Positions 8,701 through 18,351 of a DNA stretch of 64,000 nucleotides are shown here, one piece after another (the first letter of the stretch is position 1; every line of letters begins with the position of its first letter). The translations under genes and the position numbers were made by a program. Origin of the DNA: Amycolatopsis sp. FDAARGOS 1241 (lineage in GTDB: Bacteria > Actinomycetota > Actinomycetes > Mycobacteriales > Pseudonocardiaceae). The notes under the pieces were generated by a model. The model made no database searches, had not been told where the DNA came from, and was given only the letters and a program-made list of their open reading frames with translations. The stretch lies in NCBI RefSeq assembly GCF_016889705.1, contig NZ_CP069526.1:5394001-5458000 (forward strand), given 5' to 3'.

Positions 8701-9445
8701 GTGCTGGAGCATCGGAGCGCGTGCCCAGCTCGCGGCACGTCTTCGCCGCGGCCGGTCGTACGTGGCCCAGCTGGAACGCGGCCGAAACCTACCCTCGGCG
8801 GCAGACCTGGAGATTATGCTCGGCTTCTTCGGCATGGAGCGCCGAGTGCCCGGGATTCGGCGACTGGTCGACGCCGCGCAGGAGGGCGAGGACTGGTTCG
8901 CGCCGTTCGAGGGCGCCGCACCGCCGTGGTTCAATCTGCTGCTGGCGATGGAACGGGTCGCCGACACGTGCACCGGCTACGTCGCGTCCGTCGTCGCCGG
9001 CCTGGCGCAGACACGCCGTTACAGCGAGGCCCTGATCCGCTACCTCGAGCCGCACCTCACCGACGAGGAAGTCCGGTGGCGGGTCGACCTGAGGGCCAGC
9101 AGGCAGCAAAACTTCAATCGAGTCGATGTACCGACCGTGCACTGGATTGTCGAAGAGGTGATGCTGCGGCACCGCCGGTTGGGCGCCGACATCGTGCGAG
9201 AGCAGATCGCCCACCTCGGGCACCTCGTGCGCCGACCGAGCATCACCGGGCAGGTGATGCCGACCGACCGCGGCCCGCACGAGATGCTGCGCGCGTGGGC
9301 CCGCGAGATCGACGCCGTGCCCTACGCCGAGGGCCTCGCAGTTGGAGGCGTTGAAGGCCCGCTGGATCGCCGGCCCCGCCCCGCCGGCGTTGCCCACCAT
9401 CGTCGGCTGTTCGGCCTCGGCACGGCCGCGGCCAGCCGTTCCTAG
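8701..9445 (+). pseudogene. XRE-family regulator with DUF5753 domain, degraded at both ends
   Basis: The HTH half reads AQLAARLRRGRSYVAQLERG and NLPSAADLEIMLGFF. The DUF5753 part follows (WFNLLLAMERVADTCTGYVA, YSEALIRYLEPHLTDEEV, TVHWIVEEVMLRHR). The expected first helix (VLEHRSA, at 8701) is in another frame, so a 5' indel separates it from the HTH. At the 3' end the domain breaks after DAVPYAEGLAV and runs into an Arg/Pro-rich shadow frame, losing about 60 residues. These proteins are usually encoded next to DUF397-type small proteins; none is intact here. Confidence 0.65.
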
Positions 9446-9492
9446 AACAAGGGCTGCCGCAGCGCGCGGCGGCCCCTCATCCAGGCGATGTT

Positions 9493-9734
9493 TCAGCACA
9501 GCCGGTGCTGGCAGCCGGCGATCTCGTATCGGTTGGTGAGCCCGGCGAGCGCGGCCGCAACGGCTTCGACCGTGGGGAACCGTGCCGCCTCCGTGGGATC
9601 GGTGCTACAGAGCGCCGCGCCTGGATGCTCGGTCGAGGGTCTCTCCAGTACAGCAGTTGCTCACCGGCATGGGGCTTCGGCGACCGCTTCCACTGCGTGA
9701 CGACCGGGCGGGTGTCGTCGGCGCTGGTCGTCAC
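9493..9734 (-). pseudogene. Small hypothetical protein, one-base frameshift
   Basis: The GTG start at 9734 is placed by a strong GAGGAG six bases upstream. It reads VTTSADDTRPVVTQWKRSPK to GEQLLYWRDP, then loses frame at about 9642 where one C seems missing. In the shifted frame it continues STEHPGAALCSTDPTEAARF, then EAVAAALAGLTNRYEIAG and ends at TGA 9493. The repaired product is about 80 aa; family not recognised. Confidence 0.5.
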
Positions 9735-9751
9735 CGTCACCTCCTCGGCCC

Positions 9752-10160
9752 TCATGCCTCGTCGTGATACCGCCGGCCGATCTTCGTGTGCGCCGCGGCC
9801 AGGTGCCGCTGCATCGCGTTTTGCGGACGCGGCCGCGATAGACGCCTCGGAGGCCGCGTCTAGCGCCGACGTGGCGCCGTCTTGGTGGTCGCGGGTGCGG
9901 TCACTGCACAGCGATGGGTCGCCGGCCAAACCCTCAGCCCAGTTGCCGAGCTGACCGAGCAGCTGGTTCAGCCCGGACGGCAGTGCGGACAGGTAGCCGA
10001 TCGCCGGGTACGCCTCGGGGCCGAGGGCAGCACCTCCGACTTGGCCCACAGGGTCGCGTAGCGGACCAACTGGGCGCAGGCCACCAACGCCGAGGCCAAG
10101 CGCTCCGTACTGGCCATCGAGCGGCCACAGCGTAGCGACCTTCTCGTCCGGCGCGGTCAT
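9752..10160 (-). pseudogene. Hypothetical protein with two one-base frameshifts
   Basis: Three frames join into one plausible helical protein: MASTERLASALVACAQLVRY to WAKSEVLPSAP, then EAYPAIGYLSALPSGLNQLL to SIAAASA, then QNAMQRHLAAAHTKIGRR ending YHDEA and TGA at 9752. Each join needs one extra base. The first residues at 10160 (MTAPDEKV) may belong to the original start. No family recognised. It lies directly upstream of the 9493-9734 ORF in the same direction, suggesting a former operon. Confidence 0.5.
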
Positions 10161-10207
10161 CTTCTTCTCCCCCTGGACTCCTTGCTCGGTTCATCTGGGT
10201 TGTCAGC

Positions 10208-10876
10208 TCAGAAACTCCAGGTCTCGACTCCGGCCGCCTCGCGGACAGCGTCTAGCCAGGCATTGAAGTTGCGCGGACGGATCGTCAGGTCGCCGAGGAC
10301 GCGGGCGGCAGCTTCCTTCGGTGTGTTGTAGTCCATGGAGGCGAGGTACTCGCTGTCGCGGAGGACGAGGGCGACGGCGAGCTGCTCGCCGGTCGGCCAC
10401 GCCGGGTTGGGGTGGCCGCCGTGGTCGGCGAGCGCGCTGCGGGTGCGGGCGGCGATGTCCTTGCCGAAGTCGTCGAGCACCACCTCGCCGCTGCCCTCGC
10501 CAAGGGCCGTCGTCACGGCGCGCAGCAACATCGCCCGGTGCGCCCGCCCCATGCCGGTCCAGTCGAACTCGTCGCGGGCGAGCGCGCACGCGAACTTCAG
10601 CACCGCCAGCTCGCTCGTCGACGCCCGGACACGGCCTTCGATGAAGTCCTTCACCTGCGCCCATTTGATAGTTGCGTAGCCGACGCCGTCCGGCTCATCG
10701 GAGGATGCCGACATGACATCAATGCACTGCCAGACGAAGTCGCCGCGGCGCAGCCAGCCCTCGTGCTCCTGCAACAGGGTGACCGCAGCGCGGATGCTCG
10801 CGTTGTCGGCGCCGGCCTTCCAGTGGTCCAGCTTCGCGTTCAGGTCCTCGAACGGGACCGTGCTCTGCTCGCTCAT
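10208..10876 (-). CDS. Hypothetical protein (222 aa)
   Basis: An intact, mostly helical protein beginning MSEQSTVPFEDLNAKLDHWK, with KWAQVKDFIEGRVRAST and RAHRAMLLRAVTTALGEG, ending REAAGVETWSF. The start ATG overlaps the TGA of the upstream small ORF (ATGA), indicating translational coupling. No domain recognised. The neighbourhood (recombinase remnant upstream, XRE remnant downstream) suggests cargo of a former integrative element. Confidence 0.65.
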   Translation of the reverse strand: MSEQSTVPFEDLNAKLDHWKAGADNASIRAAVTLLQEHEGWLRRGDFVWQCIDVMSASSDEPDGVGYATIKWAQVKDFIEGRVRASTSELAVLKFACALARDEFDWTGMGRAHRAMLLRAVTTALGEGSGEVVLDDFGKDIAARTRSALADHGGHPNPAWPTGEQLAVALVLRDSEYLASMDYNTPKEAAARVLGDLTIRPRNFNAWLDAVREAAGVETWSF

Positions 10877-11024
10877 GTCTGCACCGTTTCTCCGTAGACC
10901 TGCACGGACTCGACCGCGTCAAGCTGGGTGAACATCTCACCGTCGGCGGCGACGACGGGTACAGCTGGGTCTTGTCGGGCAGCTCGACCGGCTGCACCAG
11001 CAGCGTTGGAGGGGCATCACTCAT
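10873..11024 (-). pseudogene. Small ORF coupled to the 222-aa gene, one-base frameshift
   Basis: ATG 11024 begins MSDAPPTLLVQPVELPDKTQ then LYP; one base is missing, and the next frame continues VVAADGEMFTQLDAVESVQV and ends YGETVQT with TGA overlapping the ATG of the 222-aa gene. The ATGA junction and continuous sense in the two frames argue for a real gene of about 50 aa. Function unknown. Confidence 0.45.
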
Positions 11025-11148
11025 CCTATTCTCCTCTTCATCCGGGTTTCTTTGGGCTGGCCAGAGGTCGTGTGCGGCCGCTTCGGCGAGATCTGCGATG
11101 AGAGCGCTGGTCAAAGCGGCGTCACGCTTGACCTCGTTGCGGTGCTCC

Positions 11149-11393
11149 CTAGCCCTGGGTGGTGCTCGGGTCGGAGTGGCCTGCCCACTTCTGGACCTCC
11201 TGACGCTGTTTTCCACTCACCCGCTGGTCGGTGATGGCGCTAGCACGCAACACGTGCGGCGCGACTTCGTTCGGGTTCGGCACCTTGGCCGCTCGGGCGA
11301 GCCGACGGGTGATGTCGATGGCCTGGTGACGGTTCTGCCCGGTTCCGGGGTCGGCCAGCAGTGGCGCCGACGTCGCGCTGAGCACCGTGCCGG
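11149..11393 (-). pseudogene. Tyrosine recombinase (integrase) C-terminal fragment
   Basis: Reads QAIDITRRLARAAKVPNPNE, then the active-site block HVLRASAITDQRVSG (the HxLR motif of tyrosine recombinases) and VQKWAGHSDPSTTQ with the conserved GHS box. It stops immediately at that point, before the catalytic Tyr region would finish. The N-terminal and central domains are missing. Probably the remnant of the integrase of the element whose cargo lies at 8.3-11 kb. Confidence 0.65.
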
Positions 11394-11397
11394 ACTG

Positions 11398-11620
11398 ATG
11401 CAAGCCCTGCGCAAGTACGGGGCGATGAAGACCGACAACGACCAGCTGAGGAGGACGACCGCGAGCAGGAGACGGCCATCTGGCAGCTGAGGAGCGAGAA
11501 CCGCACCTTGTCGGAGACGGCAGAGAACGCGCTGACCGCGCAGGGGCTGTCCCAGGCGAAGATCCACCAGGTCCTCTACGGCATCGGCCCGGCCGAGAAG
11601 GGCCGTCATACCTGCCCCGG
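11398..11620 (+). pseudogene. Coiled-coil fragment, frameshifted
   Basis: The plus-strand frames join as MKTDNDQL, then EDDREQETAIWQLRSENRTL and SETAENALTAQGLSQAKIHQ. The heptad-like, Gln/Glu-rich sequence looks genuinely coding, unlike the Pro/Arg-rich continuation after about 11620. One indel near 11450 separates the halves. Identity unknown. Confidence 0.35.
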
Positions 11621-11701
11621 CACCGCAACGGCTGGACGGTACCGGCTCCCGCCACACCGGCACCGGCTCCACCAACACCGGCCTGACCGGGCCTTTCTGA
11701 G

Positions 11702-11720
11702 CTGGCACCCCTGGTGCCAG
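11702..11720. terminator. Short perfect hairpin
   Basis: CTGGCACC-CCT-GGTGCCAG, an 8-bp stem. Possibly a terminator for either strand. 11721-12267 otherwise holds nothing I can support; it is locally AT-richer (11820-11960) than its surroundings. Confidence 0.35.
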
Positions 11721-12267
11721 CCCAGAGTCACGTCGCGCGCCGTACCGGGATCGAGCTGCCCGGGTGCCAGTTTCGCCGCGCGTCCTAGTCCGGGTTTACT
11801 CTCGCGTTCAGTCCCGGGGAAACTTTAAAAGTCTCAGTACAGTCCTCGTTTTCGGTCACGCCACCGAATCGGCGACCAAATTTGGGGCTGACAAGCAGAA
11901 ATAGCGAGACTGAACGGCCCGATCGAACTGTCGTTGCCGTTTACTTTGGAAACTAATCCGCTCACCTCGGAACCGTGTCCGAGATTTTCCCGCTGGCCGG
12001 AAATCGCAAGCGTTCTCGTAGGTCGGACGACACGCCGGCATTCCGAACTGGACATTCCCCTCACCGGGAGATGAACTCATGGCGTCCTCGTATGCTTGGG
12101 TCGGGCGCCTGCGCACCCCACGCGCCCGGTCATGCCCAGCGTGGTTCCAGTTGGCCTGCCCGACCTCCCAGAGCCAGCGCCGCGCGCCGGCGCGCCGCCG
12201 CGGCTGCACACACGCCTCTCGCACCAGGCGAGAGCGCGGTGCACGCAGACGCGGCCCCCGCGTCGCC

Positions 12268-12690
12268 GAGCGACCGCTCGAGGTGCTCACCGCCGACGGG
12301 CTCACCCCGCTGCCCAAGACCAGCGACTCGAAAGGCCTGCAGATCTACTCGGCGTCCGAAGCCGCCAGCCCGAGCGCCCGGCCGCCTACGCCAAGGCGAT
12401 CACCGAGCTGCTCGCCGCCGAGATGCCCGAGCTCGTGGTGACGAAGAAGGCGACGAACCTGCGCACGAAGCGGGTGTTGATCGAGTGGAGCCGGAACCAC
12501 CCGGCGAAGACCACGATCGCGTTGTACTCCCTGCGCGGGCGCGACATCCGACTTCCACCCCGGTCATGTGGGATGAGGTCCGGGCAGCCGCATCCCCCGC
12601 AGCTGACCTTCATGGCCGACGACGTGCTGCACCACGTCGCCGAGCACGGCGACCTGCTCGCGGATCTCGACCGCACCCGCTCGCGCTGCG
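12268..12690 (+). pseudogene. ligD: LigD polymerase-domain fragment (NHEJ), frameshifted
   Basis: The LigD primase-polymerase domain synthesises short DNA/RNA patches in non-homologous end joining. Recognisable blocks in order: LEVLTADGLTPLPKTSDSKG LQ in one frame; AYAKAITELLAAEMPELVVT, KKATNLRTKRVLIEWSRN and TTIALYSLRGR in another; then STPVMWDEV and LTFMADDVLHHVAEHGDLLA with further frame changes. Only the C-terminal half of the domain is left and at least two indels separate the blocks. No Ku gene is visible nearby. Confidence 0.7.
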
Positions 12691-13960
12691 CTGCTGCCCC
12701 GGGGGTGTGGCGCGGGCAGACGTCGTCGCCGATCAGCTCGAGTGGCGTCCGCCCCGTCTGGGTGCACCTTCGTCGGGATCACGCGCCCCACCCGACCCAT
12801 CCGCCGGAGTACCGCGAAGGGTGCGCGCATGATGGTCGACCGACAGACTACGGCACGTGTGGTCCCATCCAGGCGGTCGCGAGAGCCTGTCACGGCTGGG
12901 ATATCGCCCTCACGTCGACGAGGCATGGGGAGCGCACCTGCCCTCCTCGACGACCTGCCGCCGTGGGCCATGTGCGGACCGTTGATGCCTCGTGGGCGTC
13001 ATCCCGCTGATTCGCCGAGAGTTCGAGGGCAGTCGGCATTCAGCGGCGACCCGACTGAGGAGGAGGGGCTTGCCGTATGCTGCCTTCGCCGTGACGGCCC
13101 CTGGACCGTGACAACCAGGCGTGTACTGTGCCCGGTCGATCGCGCGCGCGGCGTCCAGATTTCGGAATATTCGATCATTTATCACGAGCTTACGGGTCTC
13201 GTCATGGAACGCGACAGAGACGAGGGCACGGAGCACTCCTCGTCGCTGGAATCTGGTCGATCCACGCATTTACCGAGCGCACTTGGCCGGCGAATTCGTG
13301 GTCGGCGATCGCTGTGGCGAGACACACCTGACCAGGGTCGACGCCGGGCGTGGGCGGCACGAACAACCGGGCGGAACGCTCGATCGCGGTGATTCAGCCC
13401 GTGGTGCAGCGGAACCAGATGCGGCCTATCACGGATGACGACGATGCCAGATCTGATCCCCACCGAACTGCCGGCGCCGTACGACGCCGGCAGTTCGGTG
13501 AGCGGTCTCCTCGACGTCGTTGCCGGATTTGACGGGGGTGTCCCATGGTGGGCGCCGATGGCTTCTGTCGCGCGAGCGTACTCAGCCGCGGCTGCTCGGG
13601 TGACCGTTACGGCCCAACGGGTTGCGACTCGACAATCCGGCGTTGCGGTCCTCTCCTTACCGGTCGAAGATCAACCACTTGAGGTTCGCCGAAAACAGCC
13701 ACGGCTTGACCACCGATGAGCTTGAAATATTTCCGACCGTGTCAACTTTACTCTACATCAGCGGATTTAGCATCGGTTTCTCGAACTATTTTGGCTGTTT
13801 CTCTTACTGATCTCGTGGTGGCGCGAGGTAAGGGCTGTCGGGTGCGTTTTTCGCGGCACCCGGGCGGGCGAACACCAGGTGGTCGATCGGTTCGTCGCAC
13901 GGGCAGTGGCTGAACAGGGCTGGACGGCCGCTTGCCTTGCGGGTGGGTGTGGAAGCGATC
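12691..13960. other. Stretch without a supportable gene
   Basis: Several open frames overlap here on both strands but none has a convincing composition, a ribosome-binding site or a recognisable motif. 13730-13810 is locally AT-rich. A strong hairpin (listed separately) lies at 13461-13500. Confidence 0.4.
13461..13500. terminator. Perfect 16-bp stem hairpin
   Basis: CACCGAACTGCCGGCG (13461-13476) is the exact reverse complement of 13485-13500, with an 8-nt loop. Terminator-like, but no clear gene ends at it. Confidence 0.5.
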
Positions 13961-15046
13961 ATGTTGTCATTCCTCACGGTATAGCTGGCGGGGTCGAGGG
14001 TGGCGCGAAGTCGCGCTCCGATCTCATGCAGGTACAAGAGGCACCTCGGCGTAGGAAGCGGTCGCGCTGGTTTCGTCGTAGATGAGGCCGTGGCGAGTGC
14101 AGAATTCCGTACCAAGGGTTGGGCGTGATGCAGGTTCGCGGGGCATGCTCGGAAGGAGGTGGGTGCTCGATCTGATAGCTCAAGCCGCCCAGTGCGATGT
14201 CGGTGAGCTGGCTGCGGTGGACATGCGGCGGTGAGCACCGGCTTGCGGAAGTGGTCCAGTTTCTGGCCGGCGGGCGGCGGCATACCCTTGCGCTCGGGTG
14301 CGAATGAGCAGCCGGTCGATGCCCCACAAACCAGGGCATACCACTATGAACATGATTACCGGCAACGGTGAGAGAACCCCAGAACGATAGCGCCAGGTAG
14401 CCGAACACATATGTGGCCAGCGGGGTTCCTTCCTGCCGGACGGCCTTCACCTCGCGCGCCGCAGCACCGCCTGAACCGCTCGAAACGTTCAGGCTCGGTC
14501 CCGCGAGCAGGAGCGGTGAAAGAACAGGAACGCCTGGTAGTTCGCTATCCAGTGCGGGGCGCCCCGGGGGCGGGCTGTCCATTCGGGGTGACGGCGAGCA
14601 ACGGGGGCGGGATCGTCCTGCTCGGGTGTGGGTTGGCGTGGTGACGGTTGTGTTTACCGACCGCCATTCGAAGCTCAGCCCCACCAGGGCGCCGTACAGG
14701 TTGTCGACCATGTCGTGGCGCGCCTGCTGCGGAAGATCTGCTCGTGGACCGCGTCTTGGGCCTGCGAAGGCGAGTTGGCCGAACATGATCGCCAGGAGGC
14801 GCCGAAGTCAGCAAGTAGCCACGGGGCACCCACCAGCGCTAACAAGATCCCCAGCCCGCAGCGTCTGTTGATCGCGAACCTGACGGCTGAGGTGCCTGGC
14901 CGGGCTTGGCGGAGGCCGCGCCGGCCAAATCGAGTGGGAAGCTCAGCGAAGTCGCTGCGGGAGCCTACGGCCGGGATGGTGTCGGTCGACCTGACCGGCA
15001 CGGTTTGTGCTTCACCACGGATCGGGACCGGTTCAGCCGACGGCAA
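13960..15046 (-). pseudogene. Fatty-acid desaturase, multiply frameshifted
   Basis: Membrane desaturase family, expected about 350 aa with three His boxes binding a di-iron centre. Pieces in order from 15046: SDFAELPTRFGRRGL and SAVRFAINRRCGLGILLALV (N-terminus); FGQLAFAG; QDAVHEQIFRSRRA (box 1, first His replaced by Gln); LYGALVGLSFEW; KHNRHHANP (box 2); SLNVSS, REVKA; ALGGLSYQIEH (box 3 region); NLHHAQPLVRN and LYLHEIGARLRATLD. These alternate over three frames, so at least five indels are present. Clearly dead. Confidence 0.8.
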
Positions 15047-15171
15047 TTCCCGGCTGTCTCGTGGCGTGAATTCCGTGAGCCGAGGTGGTCCCGAGAGCGC
15101 GCAAACATGCGTTTGAGGTGGGCAACGAGCCGGTGCACCCGAAAGTTTCCGCTGCGAGTTAGCCTGGTGGC

Positions 15172-15609
15172 ATGGACACGAACGCGGACAGTACCGTGGC
15201 GTTGGCTCGCGGGTTGGCCGGCTACGTTCATGCGGTTGCGACGGAGCTCGGGTTACCGGCCGAAGGCACCAGTTTCGAGATCAGCGACACGGCGACGGCG
15301 TAGCTGGGCTTGGCGATGAGTTCGGCCGCGCGGCCGCGGCGGGATCTCATGCTCGTCTGGACCGAGCGTGACGGATGGTCGCTGGCGGTCGAAACCCGTC
15401 CCAGCGAGGAGGTGCTCGTCATCGCCCAGTACGGTGACGACCTGTTGCCGCCGCCATCCGCGGTCGCCGGGTTCGTGACGGGCGCGCTGACCGGACCTGC
15501 CGTGTCGTCTCGGCGCTTGGCTCCTGCGCGGCGTGTGATCGATCGCGGCACGCTCGCAATGCGTCTCCAACAGTACGATGTGCACTCATCCTCGGGCGGG
15601 CTCCCGTGA
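15172..15609 (+). pseudogene. DUF6292 family protein with one nonsense codon
   Basis: ATG 15172 begins MDTNADSTVALARGLAGYVH. At 15301-15303 a TAG interrupts the frame where the paralogue at 33841 has the Tyr codon of DTATAYLGL. After it the frame reads on without other damage: RRDLMLVWTERDGWSLAVET, VLVIAQYGDDLLPPPSAVAG and RGTLAMRLQQYDVHSS, ending at TGA 15609. A single TAC to TAG change explains the loss; otherwise this would be a normal 145-aa member. Function of the family unknown. Confidence 0.8.
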
Positions 15610-16361
15610 GCGCCGGCCCGCTTGCCAGCGGAGTCAACGGCCGCGCTGGCAACGGGACGAGACCGCTGGCCTCTGGCTCCCGCGCTGTAACCAGGCGGGA
15701 CGGCCCACACTGCTGTCGGGCGTCCGCACGGGCTGGTCATCAGAACGTGTGGGACACGGAGTCGACGGCGTCAAGCCGCACCCGGTGCCCGCCCACCACG
15801 AGATGGCACCCCAGCGGAGTCGCTGAAGACCACCCGATCGCCCCTGCCGTGCCGCCGGACCATACCGGCGATCAAGGCGGGAAACTCCGAAAGCAGGCCT
15901 CGAGACCGCTCACCAAGCGCCATCGACCGGTCCGCTGACGGGCCACCGTCGTCAGCCTCGGCCTCAGACGCGCGGGGCCAACCGCCGAGAGTGTGGAGAA
16001 CGACGGGACCGACGTCATGTCGACCCCCTGTCCTGACTGTTACCGGAAATTCACCAGTAGCGGCGGCTGCTCGGCCACCGGTGCGCGAAGAGCTTCTGAT
16101 AGCCCGGCTTACTAGCACCGGAAGCCCGACCGTCCGCTGCTGAGGCGGCGAGATGAACGGCGGTCCGGCTTGGCATCAGTTCGTTTTGACGCCACCGGGG
16201 TAAATGGACTCGCACGCCATGGAACGCGCGCGTTCGCACTGACTGTGCTCGACGCAAGCGGGCCCTCCACGTGGAGAAATGCCACCAACGTGATACTGAT
16301 CTTGATGACAGCGCGCCGAGAAGAACCGGACATCTCAGGTGGTACAAGGTTCAGGGGCTCC
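15610..16361. other. Stretch without a supportable gene
   Basis: Overlapping low-complexity frames on both strands; none shows a motif or a ribosome-binding site. It probably contains the terminator region of the convergent GAF-ANTAR operon. Confidence 0.4.
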
Positions 16362-17129
16362 TTACGACTGCTGGCGGCTGGGATTCGGGTTGTCGGTGGT
16401 GTGAAGGAGGAGGTCTGCGGTGGTGTTGTCCTCGATCACGGTGAGGGCGAGGTCGCGGAGTCGTTGGTTGGTGTTGCGGGCGTGGTTGCGCAGCAGGGTG
16501 AAGGCTTGCACCATGTCGAGCTGGCTGCGGCCCGCGAGGACACCTTTGGCTTGTTCGATGATCACACGGCTGTTGAGTGCGCCCTGAAGCTGTTCGGCGA
16601 GCACGTCGGCGCGGCGGACGGTCTGTTCGTGCAGGATGCCGATGGTGGCCATGTCGGCCAGAGCTTGGCCGATGCGCACGTCCGCCCGCGGGAGAGGACC
16701 GGGGTGGGCGCCGAAGAGGTTGAGCGCGCCGATCGTCTCGGCGCGCAAGCGCATCGGGAGGGCATGGATCGAAGTGAATCCCTCTCGCACGGCGTGCGCG
16801 GCGAAGCGGGGCCATTGTCCGGTGGCCTCGCGCAGATCAGGGACCGCGATCGCTTGTCCGGTGCCGAAGGCGTCCAGACACGGCCCTTCGTCAGCTTCCA
16901 GCTGGAACAGCTCCACCACCCGGGCTGCCTCGGTGGACGAGGACACGACCCGCAGGTGGCCGCGCTGATCGGACAGCACCAGCCCGGCCGCGTCGACGGG
17001 GAGCAGCCGCACGCAGTATTCGGTCAACCGGTTCAGCAGGTCGATCACGTCGTAGTCGTCGACGAGAGTGTCGGCCAAGTGGACCAGGGCTTCGGCCAGC
17101 GCCGGCTCGTGGTCTTCGGACGTCTTCAT
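16362..17129 (-). CDS. GAF and ANTAR domain regulator (255 aa)
   Basis: A GAF sensor domain spans about residues 15-165 (VRLLPVDAAGLVLSDQRG, DEGPCLDAFGTGQAIAVPDL, IHALPMRLRAETIGALNLFG). A C-terminal ANTAR domain follows at about 185-240 (LNSRVIIEQAKGVLAGRSQ, AFTLLRNHARNTNQRLRDLA). ANTAR domains bind paired hairpins in nascent RNA and prevent termination. The ATG overlaps the TGA of the upstream GAF-ANTAR gene by four bases, so the two are co-translated. Ligand and target RNAs unknown. Appears intact. Confidence 0.85.
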   Translation of the reverse strand: MKTSEDHEPALAEALVHLADTLVDDYDVIDLLNRLTEYCVRLLPVDAAGLVLSDQRGHLRVVSSSTEAARVVELFQLEADEGPCLDAFGTGQAIAVPDLREATGQWPRFAAHAVREGFTSIHALPMRLRAETIGALNLFGAHPGPLPRADVRIGQALADMATIGILHEQTVRRADVLAEQLQGALNSRVIIEQAKGVLAGRSQLDMVQAFTLLRNHARNTNQRLRDLALTVIEDNTTADLLLHTTDNPNPSRQQS

Positions 17130-17860
17130 CGCAGCTCCTCATTGTCGAATTGCAATCGGCGCGCGACCACGTCCCTGGCCACCTCATCCAGGGGCCGGTC
17201 GTGCGCGAAGGCAAAGCCCCGCAGCTTCGCCAGCGCGACCGGGGCCGTGACACCCAGCTGCCCGATGATCATGCCAGTGGCTTGGTAGACCTCCGTGCGG
17301 TGCAGCGGCACACCCGAAAGCCAGGCGTGCACGTCCGCCGGCCCTGTCCCGTTGACAGTCTCCAGTGTCTCGCCCTCGCGTAGGCCCAGCAACGACCACA
17401 TTGCCGCGTCCGCCGCCCGCAACGCCCCCGTCAGGTCATTCCCGGCCAGCGCACCCGGTTCCAGGCGGTACAGGCCAAGCACCCCGACGGTGACCGCGCC
17501 GAGCTGCAGGGGGAACACGAACAACCCCCGCGCTGGCGTGTCGCGCGCAGCGTGAGCGAACAGCGGCCACCGGCCGTCCACGACCTCGACCAGATCAGCG
17601 ATCAACACCGGGCGACGTTCGAGGAAGGCCTCCACACAGGGCCCTTCCCCCAAGCTGAACTGCAACCCATCCAGCTGGCTGACCACGACGTCGCTGGCAT
17701 ACACGGGCTCCTGGGCATCGACGCTGGTCATCAGGGTGATCGCTGCCCCGCTGACCGGCAGGAGCTCCACACAGGCCGCCCCGATCCGCCGCGGACTGTC
17801 AGTACCGCCCTCGGCCACGATCGACCGCAGCACCAGGTCCAGCCGGTCGAGGTCAGTCAC
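17126..17860 (-). CDS. GAF and ANTAR domain regulator (244 aa)
   Basis: First gene of a two-gene operon. The GAF domain covers roughly residues 1-160 (ELLPVSGAAITLMTSVDAQE, SLGEGPCVEAFLERRPVLIA, FVFPLQLGAVTVGVLGLYRL). The ANTAR domain follows (EVYQATGMIIGQLGVTAPVA, ALAKLRGFAFAHDRPLDEVA). The paralogous neighbour overlaps it by ATGA. Two tandem ANTAR proteins may form a heterodimer, which is inference. No response-regulator receiver domain is present. 17861-18350 upstream holds no gene I can support and should contain the promoter. Confidence 0.85.
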   Translation of the reverse strand: MTDLDRLDLVLRSIVAEGGTDSPRRIGAACVELLPVSGAAITLMTSVDAQEPVYASDVVVSQLDGLQFSLGEGPCVEAFLERRPVLIADLVEVVDGRWPLFAHAARDTPARGLFVFPLQLGAVTVGVLGLYRLEPGALAGNDLTGALRAADAAMWSLLGLREGETLETVNGTGPADVHAWLSGVPLHRTEVYQATGMIIGQLGVTAPVALAKLRGFAFAHDRPLDEVARDVVARRLQFDNEELR

Positions 17861-18351
17861 ACTGGACCGCCTGGAAAGACGTGTCTGAGACAGGCATCTC
17901 CACGAGGGCCATCGACCTTCCTATCCACGTGGCGACCAGCTCGGGTATAGCCTCGGGAGCAACCTGAGCGCAGCGGGACCCTCTCCTCTGACCCGCGCCG
18001 CAGGCTGTTTCGGACTGTACACCCGCACCTCCACCGATCTCGGAGACCTGTCCGCGCGGAGAGACGAGGGGAGCGAGATCACCCCGTTCACAAAGGGCAA
18101 ACTGATGGCTTGGACGAGCCCGAGGAGCGCGGCGCCGATGGTGTCGGCGACGTGTTGATCGATAACCTGACGGAGAGCGTGGTGCAGGCCCACGCTGATC
18201 GCGAATTCCCTGGACCAACGAATCGGCCAGATCGTACGCGGTTCGCCGGCAGGGACGACCGTTCGATCCCTCATCAGGCTGTCCGCCGACCGCGGGACCC
18301 GAATCAAGCCCAATTCCGCGACCCTGCAGTTCATCGGCGACCTATTCACGT

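Noticed and set aside
13350..13440. GGTNNRAERSIAVIQPVVQR as an IS66-like transposase tail
   Set aside because: Only one short motif and no supporting neighbours.
17921..18349. 142-codon minus-strand ORF upstream of the ANTAR operon
   Set aside because: No motif, no ribosome-binding site, mixed composition; probably leader/promoter sequence.
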